Shown here piece by piece: positions 11,912-19,964 of a stretch of 28,379 bases of DNA. The notes under the pieces are model-generated. The model was not told the DNA's origin. It made no database searches and worked only from the letters and a program-made list of their open reading frames with translations. Location: contig CAZLAH010000008.1 of the NCBI GenBank assembly GCA_964557565.1, positions 1 through 28,379 of the forward strand. The letters run 5' to 3'. The translations under genes were made by a program, and so were the position numbers. This stretch comes from UBA5232 sp964557565. GTDB lineage: Bacteria > Patescibacteriota > Dojkabacteria > SC72. Every line of letters begins with the position of its first letter. Positions within the stretch are counted from its first letter, which is position 1.

Positions 11912-13549
11912 ATGAGAATACAAAACACAGAAAAATATATAGAGCTTTTTAAAGAGATATCTTCCAAAGAAAAATGGGAGGAGGATTCTTTGAACAAGAT
12001 ACTCAGAAGGTACAAAGATGAAGATGGGAAGATTCTTAGAAATGATGAATTAATCAAGATATATTCTCAATTTACTAAAGATGGAAATATTGAAGAGGAA
12101 AGAATAGTAAAAGAGAGAATAAGGTTAAGGCCTACTAGAAGTAATTCTGGGGTAGCTGTAGTAACAGTACTCACTAAGCCCTTCCCTTGCCCTGGTAGGT
12201 GTATCTACTGTCCAAATGATGAATGTATGCCTAAAAGCTATATCTCCTCTGAGCCTGGAGCACAGAGAGCTCTAGCTAGTAAATTTGATCCATTCGCACA
12301 GGTATACAACAGGTTGATAGCTTTAAAGAATATTGGTCACAATATTGAGAAGGTTGAGTTAATTATTCTCGGAGGTACATGGAGTGTATACCCCAAGGTT
12401 TACAAGTTATGGTTCATCAACCAGTGCTATGAGGCTATGAATAGTATTTCTGAAAATACAAAAAGATATGTTAAACCAAGAGAAGAGAATTTCAAGAAAA
12501 CTACATGGGAAGCTTTAGAAAAGAATCAAGAGAAAAATGAATCTGCATTTTGCAGAAATGTAGGTCTGGTTCTTGAGACTAGACCTGACTATATTACCGA
12601 AAACGAGGTCATAGAGATGAGGAGGTTTGGAGCTACAAAGATACAAATTGGTATCCAATCTCTTTCTAACAAAATATTGGAGATGAATAATGTAGGGAGA
12701 GATGTAGAATCTGTAAAGAAGGCTTTTGCTTTACTTCGAAGAGCTGGTTTCAAGATACATGGTCATTGGATGTCCAATCTTTACGGCTCTACTGTAAAAA
12801 GTGATATTGATGATTTCAAAAATCTTTGGAAAGAGGATTACTGTCCTGATGAATTAAAGATCTACCCTACTTCTGTAATACCTAATACAGAGCTATCTTC
12901 TTTGTACGAGAAAGGGTTGCATATTCCATATACTGAAGAGGAATTAGTAGAGGTTCTTTCAAAGACTATTCCTTCTACTCCTAGATATTGTAGGCTTTCA
13001 AGAATCATTAGGGATATACCATCAAATGAGATTGAGGCTGGTAACAAGAAAACAAATTTAAGACAGATTGTAGAGAATGAATTACAAAGAAAGAAGGTTA
13101 AGCTTAATGATATTAGGAGTAGAGAGATTAAGGGGGAGAGTATTGAGTGGAAGGATATTGTTTTAGAGAAGGTCGAATACAAGACTTCTGTTAGTAAAGA
13201 GTTTTTCATTTCTTACAAGACTAAGAAGGATGACCGGATATGTGGTTTTTTGAGGTTGTCTATTCCTAAGAATGATTTAATTAACAAGAATTTCATAGAG
13301 GAGTTAAATGGAGGAAGTATCATTAGAGAGGTTCATGTGTATGGGAAGGTTGTGGGGATACAGGATGAGAGTGTTGGAGAGTCACAGCATTTGGGTTTAG
13401 GAAGGTCTTTGGTTAGTATCGCAGAGGAGATATCCAAGAAGAACAAGATAAAGAAGGTTTCTGTTATTTCAGCTATTGGTACTAGGAAGTATTATGAGAA
13501 GTTGGGATATATGAAAGGAGAATTGTATATGTCGAAGGATATCTTATAG
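11912..13549 (+). CDS. elp3: Elp3-type tRNA U34 modification enzyme (radical SAM + GNAT)
   Basis: Elp3 family enzyme that modifies the wobble uridine of tRNA (carboxymethyl group at C5), combining a radical SAM domain with an acetyltransferase domain. The radical SAM cluster motif is CPGRCIYC (Cys93, Cys97, Cys100), preceded by the family signature VVTVLTKPFPC and followed by SEPGAQRAL. Conserved later segments include ILGGTWSVYP, GLVLETRPDYI, ATKIQIGIQSL and MSNLYGST. The C-terminal 150 residues are GNAT-like, with ESQHLGLGRSLVSIAEEISKK and TRKYYEKLGYMKGELYMSK. At 545 aa it is full length. There are no Elp1/2/4/5/6 subunits here, consistent with the stand-alone bacterial and archaeal forms. 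An upstream GATAAT near 11885 overlaps the NDK -10 region on the other strand. Confidence 0.92.
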   Translation: MRIQNTEKYIELFKEISSKEKWEEDSLNKILRRYKDEDGKILRNDELIKIYSQFTKDGNIEEERIVKERIRLRPTRSNSGVAVVTVLTKPFPCPGRCIYCPNDECMPKSYISSEPGAQRALASKFDPFAQVYNRLIALKNIGHNIEKVELIILGGTWSVYPKVYKLWFINQCYEAMNSISENTKRYVKPREENFKKTTWEALEKNQEKNESAFCRNVGLVLETRPDYITENEVIEMRRFGATKIQIGIQSLSNKILEMNNVGRDVESVKKAFALLRRAGFKIHGHWMSNLYGSTVKSDIDDFKNLWKEDYCPDELKIYPTSVIPNTELSSLYEKGLHIPYTEEELVEVLSKTIPSTPRYCRLSRIIRDIPSNEIEAGNKKTNLRQIVENELQRKKVKLNDIRSREIKGESIEWKDIVLEKVEYKTSVSKEFFISYKTKKDDRICGFLRLSIPKNDLINKNFIEELNGGSIIREVHVYGKVVGIQDESVGESQHLGLGRSLVSIAEEISKKNKIKKVSVISAIGTRKYYEKLGYMKGELYMSKDIL

Positions 13550-13637
13550 TAGATTAACTAATCGTAACAAAAGCAGTATAGTTCCCTTTGTAATAAGATA
13601 AATCGTTGAGCTTGGGGTTAGATGGGTTGCTAGAAAT

Positions 13638-14111
13638 TTAAAAAGATTTTTTCATTTCTATCATTTCTACCTTTGTTTTAGAAAGATTGAATTTTATGTT
13701 TTTTATTTTCTTAAATCCAACTTTTTCATAAAAAGAAACAGCATTCAAGGTTGAGTACAGTGAAATAGTTGCAATATTTTTATCTCTAAATTCTTTTTCA
13801 ATGTATCTATACAATTCTCTACCATATCCTTTTCCTTGATATTGTGGAAGAATTTGTATCTGGTATATTTCACTCTCATTCAAACAATATTGTGCAAATC
13901 CTACAATAGTTTCTTTCTCTTTCACAATTATCCAGGAAGAATTCGTCAATTGCTCTTGAATATTTTTTATATTTACACTTGAGATCCACTCCTTTATTTG
14001 TTCTGAGTCATAATATTTTGAGTTAGTTTCTAATATACAAAGTTTGTGAATCTCAACCAACTTTTTTAAAATATCCTTTTTTGTTTTTGTGGAAATTTGT
14101 TTAATCATCAT
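13638..14111 (-). CDS. GNAT family N-acetyltransferase (157 aa)
   Basis: A single-domain acetyl-CoA-dependent acetyltransferase, substrate unknown. The acetyl-CoA loop is clear: IYQIQILPQYQGKGYGRELYRYIEKEF contains Q-G-K-G-Y-G (the Q/RxxGxG/A motif). It is followed by ISLYSTLNAVSFYEKVGFKKI, the usual end of the fold. Usual length for the family. The ATG lies only 8 bases from the 3' end of the tRNA gene on the same strand, with no promoter box between them, so it may be co-transcribed with the tRNA and released by 3' processing. The sequence is somewhat more T-rich on the plus strand than its neighbours. The 88 bases between it and the Elp3 stop hold no feature I can support. Confidence 0.85.
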   Translation of the reverse strand: MMIKQISTKTKKDILKKLVEIHKLCILETNSKYYDSEQIKEWISSVNIKNIQEQLTNSSWIIVKEKETIVGFAQYCLNESEIYQIQILPQYQGKGYGRELYRYIEKEFRDKNIATISLYSTLNAVSFYEKVGFKKIKNIKFNLSKTKVEMIEMKKSF

Positions 14112-14119
14112 GTGGCTTA

Positions 14120-14192
14120 TGGGTGTACAGGGGCTCGAACCCTGAACCTAGCGGTTAAGAGCCGCTTGCTCTACCAATTGAGCTATACACCC
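14120..14192 (-). tRNA. tRNA-Lys (anticodon CUU)
   Basis: The minus strand folds into a full cloverleaf: acceptor GGGTGTA/TACACCC, D stem GCTC/GAGC, anticodon stem AGCGG/CCGCT with loop CTCTTAA (anticodon CTT, reading AAG), a five-base variable loop AGGTT, and T arm CAGGG-TTCGAGC-CCCTG. The discriminator base is A (14120). CCA is not encoded. An extended -10 box (TGGTATTAT, hexamer at 14211-14206) lies just upstream. Confidence 0.97.
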
Positions 14193-14205
14193 ATATGACA
14201 AAGAG

Positions 14206-14214
14206 ATAATACCA
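14206..14214 (-). promoter_or_regulatory. Extended -10 box of the tRNA-Lys gene
   Basis: TGGTATTAT on the minus strand, hexamer at 14211-14206, 13 bases before the mature tRNA 5' end. This predicts a 5' leader of about 6-7 bases for RNase P to remove. Confidence 0.55.
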
Positions 14215-14241
14215 GTACATAGAGATTTTTTCAACATTCCC

Positions 14242-16401
14242 CTAAAGTTCTTCTAAAGGTTCTACTACCTCTTCCTTTGTCGTATCTTCTAACTTCTTTA
14301 CTACAATATTAGGGCACACTATGTTCATACCCTTGTTCTTAGCTACAATACTAGAAAGACCCTTCTCTGTAATTACCTTGTATTCGGAATTAAGTATAAC
14401 TACAGAATATGTACCGCTGTTAACTACAAAACGATACTCTCCCTTGTTGTTTGTAACTCTTTTAGATACTAACTTGTCAAACTCGTCTTCTTTCAAACCA
14501 ACGATTACATCTTGCAATCTCTTTCCTTTCTCATCCTCTACTTTGCCATACTTCTGTCTGTTACCAAAGAATGAGATGACCAAGGCTATGAGTGCAGGTA
14601 TATACAAAGAGACAATTAGATAGTTCCACCATACTTGGGAAACTGAAAGAGAGTAAAGACTGAATACGAGGCCTACCATGAAGATTACAATGTGGAGTGA
14701 TTTCCAAAGATACTTTGTTCTAGAGAGAAATTTTTGGAATAGCTCCTCTACTTTAGGCATCTTTTCTCTGTCTAATGGGATACTGTAATCAGGAATCTTG
14801 TTTTGAATACTTAAGAATTCTTCTCCATGGTATACGTTTTCTAATGGGAAATCTGTTTTTCCAAATACTATTTTAGATGGGAAAGTATAGTTTCTAGCAG
14901 TTATCTTCATTGAGTACTCTCCATCTTGCATATCTATGCTAGTGAAATATCCGTTACCATTTGTAACATCTGTCCATACTAATTCATTTGATTCATTGAA
15001 TACTCTAACTATGGCCTGAGAGATTGGTTCCTTTGTGACAGAATCATATACATACCCAGAAATATTACCTTTCTTTCTAAAACCTAGCAGGCTAAGTAGT
15101 GCTAATATTACTTGAAAGAGGAAGGATGGTAGTGATGTTAAGCCTCCAAGTAAAATAGAAAAACCTACAGCAAGGTTCGCTGCTGCAAATGTGATTGTAC
15201 TATCTTGAACTACTACTGGTTCTATCTTTCCAATCGTATTATCAATTACCTCTGTTATGGTTTCTACTATACTTGGTTTCGGTTTTACTGGAGGTATTAC
15301 AGGAGGTTTAGGTTCTTCTTCTCCAGAAGGGGTTGGAATGTCAATTTTTGCCTCACAGTTCCTAGTTACATTACCTACTAAATCTACTACTTCAACACAG
15401 AAGAAGTACTGATTAAGTAATTTATTTTCCTCAACTATTTGCAAATCTTTCAGCTTAATCGTTACTTCCCATATATCTCCATTTGTCACATGGGTATATT
15501 CGCATTCATCTTTTGAAGAATCTGAAAGTAGACACCAAAAGTCTTTATCAGAGACTCCCACATTATCCTTTACTCTGTACCTAATACTTACCGTATATTC
15601 TGGATCCCATACAGAGGTGTTGTTTTCTCCAATTGAAGAAACATCAAGTATAGTGATTGCTGGTCCTAAGTTATCTTGTACACTAAATACAGAGCTAGAC
15701 CAAGCACTTTCTCCTCCATATATATTTCTAGCTTTTACTCTGTAGAAATATATTTGTCCATTTTCTAGATTTTGAAAATTGTATCCCTTCGTTTCAAGCC
15801 AATTACTTTGTAAAGCAATTGTGTTGAAAGTAGATAGTTTGCTTGCTTGTGTAAGATATTGGTAAGAAGATGATCCTGATATATCCCAAAGTATGGAATT
15901 TGATGTACCTTTGGTATATGGTGGCTCAGCAAATATGCTAGGCACTGGTACTGGTGTTACATATCCTGTCTCACAATCAAGAAGTAAGATATCAAAACCA
16001 TCAGTAGTATCCTTAGCACATACATTGTACGTTCCAGGTATCGTAGAAGATACTAATCCAGTAGTTTCCCCATTACTGTTTGATATATTTGGTTGAGATA
16101 TACTTACACCTGTTGAATCACCATCAATATATATCTGAATAGTTCTTCCAGCTTTTGGTGTACCATCTGGGTTTAACAATGTAAGTGTTACAGTTGAAGA
16201 TTGCCTTATTTCTACAAAAGAAGGGGATATGGAAAGTAATGAATATATATCCCTATCTACTTTTCCATTTACTGTAAGTGGATGTGTAGATCCTTCAAAT
16301 GGTTCTCCTGGTTCTCCGGATTGTGCAAATATATTTGTAAAAGAGACAAAAGAAAAAATACAAATTGTAATGAGTATTTTAAAGGCAGTATTTATTTTCA
16401 T
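14242..16401 (-). CDS. Large surface/membrane protein with Ig-like, Fn3-like and carboxypeptidase-regulatory-like domains (719 aa)
   Basis: A signal peptide occupies residues 1-27 (ending NIFAQ). Then follow a bacterial Ig-like domain (about 55-150: SPSFVEIRQSSTVTLTLLNP and so on), a fibronectin-III-like unit (about 155-240), another beta domain (245-355) with cysteines that could form disulfides, a proline-rich linker (EEEPKPPVIPPVKPKPS), one or two hydrophobic helices (about 405-445), a carboxypeptidase-regulatory/CNA-B-like domain (ISGYVYDSVTKEPISQAIVRVF), two further membrane helices, and a second such domain (YGKVEDEKGKRLQDVIVGL) with an acidic tail. It is probably an envelope protein with folded parts on both sides of the membrane. 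Its ATG overlaps the recO stop (TAATG), so it is the last gene of the operon. Confidence 0.75.
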   Translation of the reverse strand: MKINTAFKILITICIFSFVSFTNIFAQSGEPGEPFEGSTHPLTVNGKVDRDIYSLLSISPSFVEIRQSSTVTLTLLNPDGTPKAGRTIQIYIDGDSTGVSISQPNISNSNGETTGLVSSTIPGTYNVCAKDTTDGFDILLLDCETGYVTPVPVPSIFAEPPYTKGTSNSILWDISGSSSYQYLTQASKLSTFNTIALQSNWLETKGYNFQNLENGQIYFYRVKARNIYGGESAWSSSVFSVQDNLGPAITILDVSSIGENNTSVWDPEYTVSIRYRVKDNVGVSDKDFWCLLSDSSKDECEYTHVTNGDIWEVTIKLKDLQIVEENKLLNQYFFCVEVVDLVGNVTRNCEAKIDIPTPSGEEEPKPPVIPPVKPKPSIVETITEVIDNTIGKIEPVVVQDSTITFAAANLAVGFSILLGGLTSLPSFLFQVILALLSLLGFRKKGNISGYVYDSVTKEPISQAIVRVFNESNELVWTDVTNGNGYFTSIDMQDGEYSMKITARNYTFPSKIVFGKTDFPLENVYHGEEFLSIQNKIPDYSIPLDREKMPKVEELFQKFLSRTKYLWKSLHIVIFMVGLVFSLYSLSVSQVWWNYLIVSLYIPALIALVISFFGNRQKYGKVEDEKGKRLQDVIVGLKEDEFDKLVSKRVTNNKGEYRFVVNSGTYSVVILNSEYKVITEKGLSSIVAKNKGMNIVCPNIVVKKLEDTTKEEVVEPLEEL

Positions 16402-17009
16402 TATATTTCTTCTACTACTTTCTTAATATATCTATCTAAGGCTCTAGTAAGTATTTGTGATGAGTAAGGTGTTTTACCTAATGGTTTTCCTTTACCTTTA
16501 CTGTAACAATTTTTGCAAACAAGTGCAAAATTTTCACTATCTAAATATTTTAAATCATCGGTACTACGACAGTATATACATGTAGAGAAGTCTTCCAAGA
16601 AACCCATCTCTTTGAGAAATATTATTCTTAATTTGTTTACTGATTCAAGATCTAATTCTTTTTGTAAAGCACTTTGTAATACATCAAAAAGCTTAGGATA
16701 TGGATCATATTCTTGAAGAAATTTATTCAAAAGAAAGAGTACTCTTCTCACATTCTGAATGTTTACATCCTCTATATCTAAATTGGTTATGAGCTCCGAC
16801 TCTGTCAGTATAGGGATACCTTTTCCTTCAAAGAAGGATACTTTGCTTGTAGAAAGGGTTTGCATATTACCCCTATTCTTACTATTTATTTTTCTAATTC
16901 CTTTGGCAATGAGAGAAAACTTACCTAATTCCCTACCGTATACTGTTAGTATTTTGTCTGCTTCTGAATAGTTAATCGATTTTATTATGGTAACTGTGTC
17001 TTTACCCAT
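16401..17009 (-). CDS. recO: DNA repair protein RecO
   Basis: RecO acts with RecF/RecR to load RecA on gapped DNA and anneal strands. The N-terminal OB-fold region reads TIIKSINYSEADKILTVYGRELGKFSLIAKGIRK, the standard RecO opening. A four-cysteine zinc finger (CIYCRSTDDLKYLDSENFALVCKNC) lies in the C-terminal part, as in most RecO. About 202 aa, slightly short for the family (about 240). I chose ATG at 17009 over a GTG at 17015; it overlaps the stop of the sugar transferase gene by 8 bases, showing translational coupling. Its place inside a cell-surface polysaccharide operon is unusual and may mean shared transcription only. Confidence 0.9.
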   Translation of the reverse strand: MGKDTVTIIKSINYSEADKILTVYGRELGKFSLIAKGIRKINSKNRGNMQTLSTSKVSFFEGKGIPILTESELITNLDIEDVNIQNVRRVLFLLNKFLQEYDPYPKLFDVLQSALQKELDLESVNKLRIIFLKEMGFLEDFSTCIYCRSTDDLKYLDSENFALVCKNCYSKGKGKPLGKTPYSSQILTRALDRYIKKVVEEI

Positions 17010-17658
17010 GAGCACCCTTTCTAGTAAATACTACATACGGTGTGAGAAGGAATATCTTCAAATCCAAAAGTATGTTGTAGTTCTTACTATATTCATATTC
17101 CATCTGTACCCTATTTTTAAATATGATGTCATTTCTTCCTGATACCTGCCATATACCTGTGATACCAGGTCTTACAGTAAATATTTCCTCTATTTTTTCT
17201 AAATCTTTCGGATATTTCTTTAAATGCTCCTCTATTTCCATCCCATACATTGGTCTTGGACCTACTATGGACATTTCTCCTTTTAGCACATTGAGCAATT
17301 GTGGTAATTCATCAATATCTGTTTTACGAAGAATACTTCCAAGCTTTGTGATTCTGCTATCTTCATTTATCCTTAACTTTCCATCTTGTTCCTGCCACTT
17401 TTTTTTTAGGTGAGAGTATTTGGAATTAGTGAGAATTTCTTTATGGGCATTTGGAATCATCGTTCTGAACTTATACATACGGAATTCTTTTCCATTTAAA
17501 CCAATTCTAATTGGCTCTTTTACAAAAACCTCACTTCTATCTTCCAACCAAATGAGTATGTATACCAAAAGCAGTAAAGGGGAAAAAATACAAAGAGAGA
17601 TACTAGATACTACGATATCTAATACCCTCTTAACTTTTTTGTAAAGCATCTTTGACAT
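17002..17658 (-). CDS. Bacterial sugar transferase (undecaprenyl-phosphate sugar-1-P transferase)
   Basis: Monotopic membrane enzyme that moves a sugar-1-phosphate from a nucleotide sugar to undecaprenyl phosphate, the first step of surface polysaccharide or glycoprotein glycan synthesis. Hallmarks: KKVKRVLDIVVSSI followed by a hydrophobic hairpin (PLLLLVYILIWLE), EFRMYKFRTM, RKTDIDELPQLLNVLKGEMSIVGPRP and RPGITGIWQVSGRND. The length of about 218 aa is that of a PglC-like catalytic core without the extra N-terminal membrane domain of WbaP/WcaJ. Two starts are possible, ATG at 17658 (chosen) and 17649, both overlapping the end of the upstream glycosyltransferase. It belongs to the same operon as the two glycosyltransferases. 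Confidence 0.92.
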   Translation of the reverse strand: MSKMLYKKVKRVLDIVVSSISLCIFSPLLLLVYILIWLEDRSEVFVKEPIRIGLNGKEFRMYKFRTMIPNAHKEILTNSKYSHLKKKWQEQDGKLRINEDSRITKLGSILRKTDIDELPQLLNVLKGEMSIVGPRPMYGMEIEEHLKKYPKDLEKIEEIFTVRPGITGIWQVSGRNDIIFKNRVQMEYEYSKNYNILLDLKIFLLTPYVVFTRKGAHG

Positions 17659-18787
17659 AGTTTTGCAGCTTATATACAAATATCTCAGATGCAAAGTTTT
17701 CAGCCTGTTTTTTACAATTCTCTGGATTAAAATCCTCCGATTTGAAATTCTTAAGAGCTCTTGTTAGAGATTCTTCTGTATATTCATCAAAGAATACTCC
17801 TGTTTTAGGATTTTTCTCACTGATTGTTTCCAAAACACCACCCTCTCTGTATGCAATTACTGGAGTACCTGAAGCATTTGCTTCTACAGGCACAATTCCA
17901 AAATCTTCGTCTTTAACAGGGAATATTAAGGCCTTTGTTTTAGAAAGTAGATCAAATTTCTCCTCTTCGGAAACCTGTCCGAGAAACTTTATCAATCCCT
18001 TCGCATTCAATTCTTTAACTAAAGATACCATGGCTTCCATATTTGCACCTGTACCTGCTACTTTGAGAGGTACTCCTAATTTAGCACATGCTTTTACTGC
18101 CAAATCTACTCCCTTGTATGTTTCTATCCTACCTAAATACAAAAACCAATTCTCTTTTCTGTTTACCTTCCTTGCTTTCTTGATCAACGAAACCTCAACT
18201 GGAGGATGTATTATATCTGCATTTAGATTGTAATATTTTTTAATTCTTTTCTTTACAACCTCAGATATGGCAACTATTTTGTCACAAGATTTAGCTGCTT
18301 TTAAATCCCAACTCTTCCAAATTTTTTCAGCTACAGTATCCATGAAGAATGAGTAGAAATTGAAGAGTAATTTCTTAAATCCTGCATATTGATCTGCACC
18401 TTTAACGGTTCTACTTTCTTTTTGCCAAAAGAATTTTGGAGGGGACATACATATATCAATATGTTTTATGTTTTTAGGATTTACAAACTTAGCGAATGCT
18501 ATTGAGAGAGAGATTACAGAATCGAAGTTTTTGAATCTAAAGCTTTTGTATGCTAAAGGTTGAAAAAGTAAATACAATTCTCGAAGGTATTCTTTGTTTG
18601 GTAAATATTGCATGAAGGAGTGATGTATTTTTACTCCAGGGAAATTCTCTAATACAAATTTCTCATCGTAATATGCGGTAAATACTTCTGAATTTGGAAA
18701 TGCCTCTAATATATATTTAAGATGTGTTTCTGCTCCTCCCTTTTTATACAATGGCTCACATGCTACAGCTATTCTTACATCATCCAT
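17630..18787 (-). CDS. Glycosyltransferase family 4-like (paralogue 2)
   Basis: GT-B fold glycosyltransferase, presumably extending the lipid-linked glycan started by the sugar transferase encoded next to it. Start: VRIAVACEPLYKKGGAETHLKYI with the GGAE donor-site loop. C-terminal half: WFLYLGRIETYKGVDLAVKAC, LIKFLGQVSEEEKFDLL, and EDFGIVPVEANASGTPVIAYREGGVLET, which holds the E-x7-E motif. About 385 aa. It is clearly related to its upstream neighbour, sharing SxxPPKFFWxKE/TPPRSLWDKE and the YDLVISIS/FDSVISLS segment. The frame extends to an ATG at 18811, but ATG at 18787 overlaps the previous stop by 8 bases and starts right before the conserved VRIAVACEP, so I prefer it. Confidence 0.9.
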   Translation of the reverse strand: MDDVRIAVACEPLYKKGGAETHLKYILEAFPNSEVFTAYYDEKFVLENFPGVKIHHSFMQYLPNKEYLRELYLLFQPLAYKSFRFKNFDSVISLSIAFAKFVNPKNIKHIDICMSPPKFFWQKESRTVKGADQYAGFKKLLFNFYSFFMDTVAEKIWKSWDLKAAKSCDKIVAISEVVKKRIKKYYNLNADIIHPPVEVSLIKKARKVNRKENWFLYLGRIETYKGVDLAVKACAKLGVPLKVAGTGANMEAMVSLVKELNAKGLIKFLGQVSEEEKFDLLSKTKALIFPVKDEDFGIVPVEANASGTPVIAYREGGVLETISEKNPKTGVFFDEYTEESLTRALKNFKSEDFNPENCKKQAENFASEIFVYKLQNYVKDALQKS

Positions 18788-19949
18788 TCTTCCTTTTATT
18801 CTCTTCTTCATATACCTTCCTTAAATATCTTTCTAGATTAAGTAGAAATTTCTCTTCTGAGAATTTCTTAGCCTGTTTGACTATATCTTTGCTATTATAT
18901 CTGTTTTTGTTGAAATAGATAAGTAAGGAGATTAAGGATTTAATATCTTTGAAGAATTCTCCTGTAATTTTTGGTTTTACTGTCTCAAGAACTCCTCCTT
19001 CTTCATATGCTAAAACTGGTGTACCTGATGCCATTGCTTCTACAGGAGTTAGTCCAAAATCCTCTATACTACAAAACAGTAATGCCTGTGCAAGTGAGTA
19101 AAGCACTATTACTTCTTCATCGTTTTTTACAAAGTTCAAAAACTGTATATTTTCATTTCCATTTGCGACATTTTTTAAATATCCCATATCTGGACCTTCT
19201 CCAACTATTACTAAGTTCCTTTTTGCTTTTTTACATGCTTTAATTGCCCAATCTACTCTTTTGTGATCATACAATCTAGAAACTACAAGAAAGAAATCTT
19301 TAGGTAGTTTGTATTTTGCTTTTACTTTCTCAATTAGAAGTTCTTTTGGTTTTTCAAAATATTTTTTCTCTACTCCTGGATGTATTACTTCTGAATCAGT
19401 TCTGTATATCTTTTTGATTTTTCGAGATATGAATTTGGAATTAGCACTCCAGTAATCTACTCTTTTTGATATACCAATATCCCACATTCTCATGTATACG
19501 TTTAGTATTTCAGATATGGGTTTGTATATGTTTTTGAGTTTTGATCCTCTTATATTCAATTCTTTGTCCCAAAGGCTTCTTGGAGGTGTCATGACCATGG
19601 CAATATGTGGTTGATATATACCAGTTATGATTCCTTTTGCAGGGCCAGCAGATATGCTAATTACAAGATCGTATCCTCTTAGATCAAATTTCTCATATGC
19701 AAATGGTGTTAGTACTTTTAGGTGTCGGTAGAAATTTCTAGGAAGGATATTTGAGAGCTTTTGTACAAAGCTTGTATATACTTTCTGTTTTAATTGAGGG
19801 AATTTAGATTTATCTATGGTGATTGTAAAAATATCTGCATATGGTAGTAGCTTCAACATTGAGAACATTTCTCTTTCTGCACCTCCATACGCGATCATTT
19901 GATCAGCGATGATAGCTACACGGGGAAAAAGGTTTTTAAGTTCTGACAT
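18780..19949 (-). CDS. Glycosyltransferase family 4-like (paralogue 1)
   Basis: GT-B glycosyltransferase of surface glycan synthesis. Motifs: FPRVAIIADQMIAYGGAEREMFSML (donor loop with GGAE), YDLVISISAGPAKGII, MVMTPPRSLWDKE, FLVVSRLYDHKRVDWAIKAC, and EDFGLTPVEAMASGTPVLAYEEGGVLET with E-x7-E. 389 aa, normal for the family. The ATG lies 5 bases after a TATAAT on the minus strand (19960-19955) that overlaps the stop codon of the zinc-ribbon gene, so the gene may have its own leaderless transcript as well as read-through from upstream. It is the first of two tandem paralogues. Confidence 0.9.
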   Translation of the reverse strand: MSELKNLFPRVAIIADQMIAYGGAEREMFSMLKLLPYADIFTITIDKSKFPQLKQKVYTSFVQKLSNILPRNFYRHLKVLTPFAYEKFDLRGYDLVISISAGPAKGIITGIYQPHIAMVMTPPRSLWDKELNIRGSKLKNIYKPISEILNVYMRMWDIGISKRVDYWSANSKFISRKIKKIYRTDSEVIHPGVEKKYFEKPKELLIEKVKAKYKLPKDFFLVVSRLYDHKRVDWAIKACKKAKRNLVIVGEGPDMGYLKNVANGNENIQFLNFVKNDEEVIVLYSLAQALLFCSIEDFGLTPVEAMASGTPVLAYEEGGVLETVKPKITGEFFKDIKSLISLLIYFNKNRYNSKDIVKQAKKFSEEKFLLNLERYLRKVYEEENKRKNG

Positions 19950-19964
19950 GAGCTATTATAGCTC
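19950..19964 (-). promoter_or_regulatory. 15-base palindrome containing a -10 box at a gene junction
   Basis: GAGCTAT-A-ATAGCTC is a perfect odd palindrome. It contains TATAAT and the stop codon TAA of the zinc-ribbon gene, and ends right before the ATG of the first glycosyltransferase. It could be an internal promoter, an operator, or both. It is too short and lacks a T-tract to be a terminator. Confidence 0.4.
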
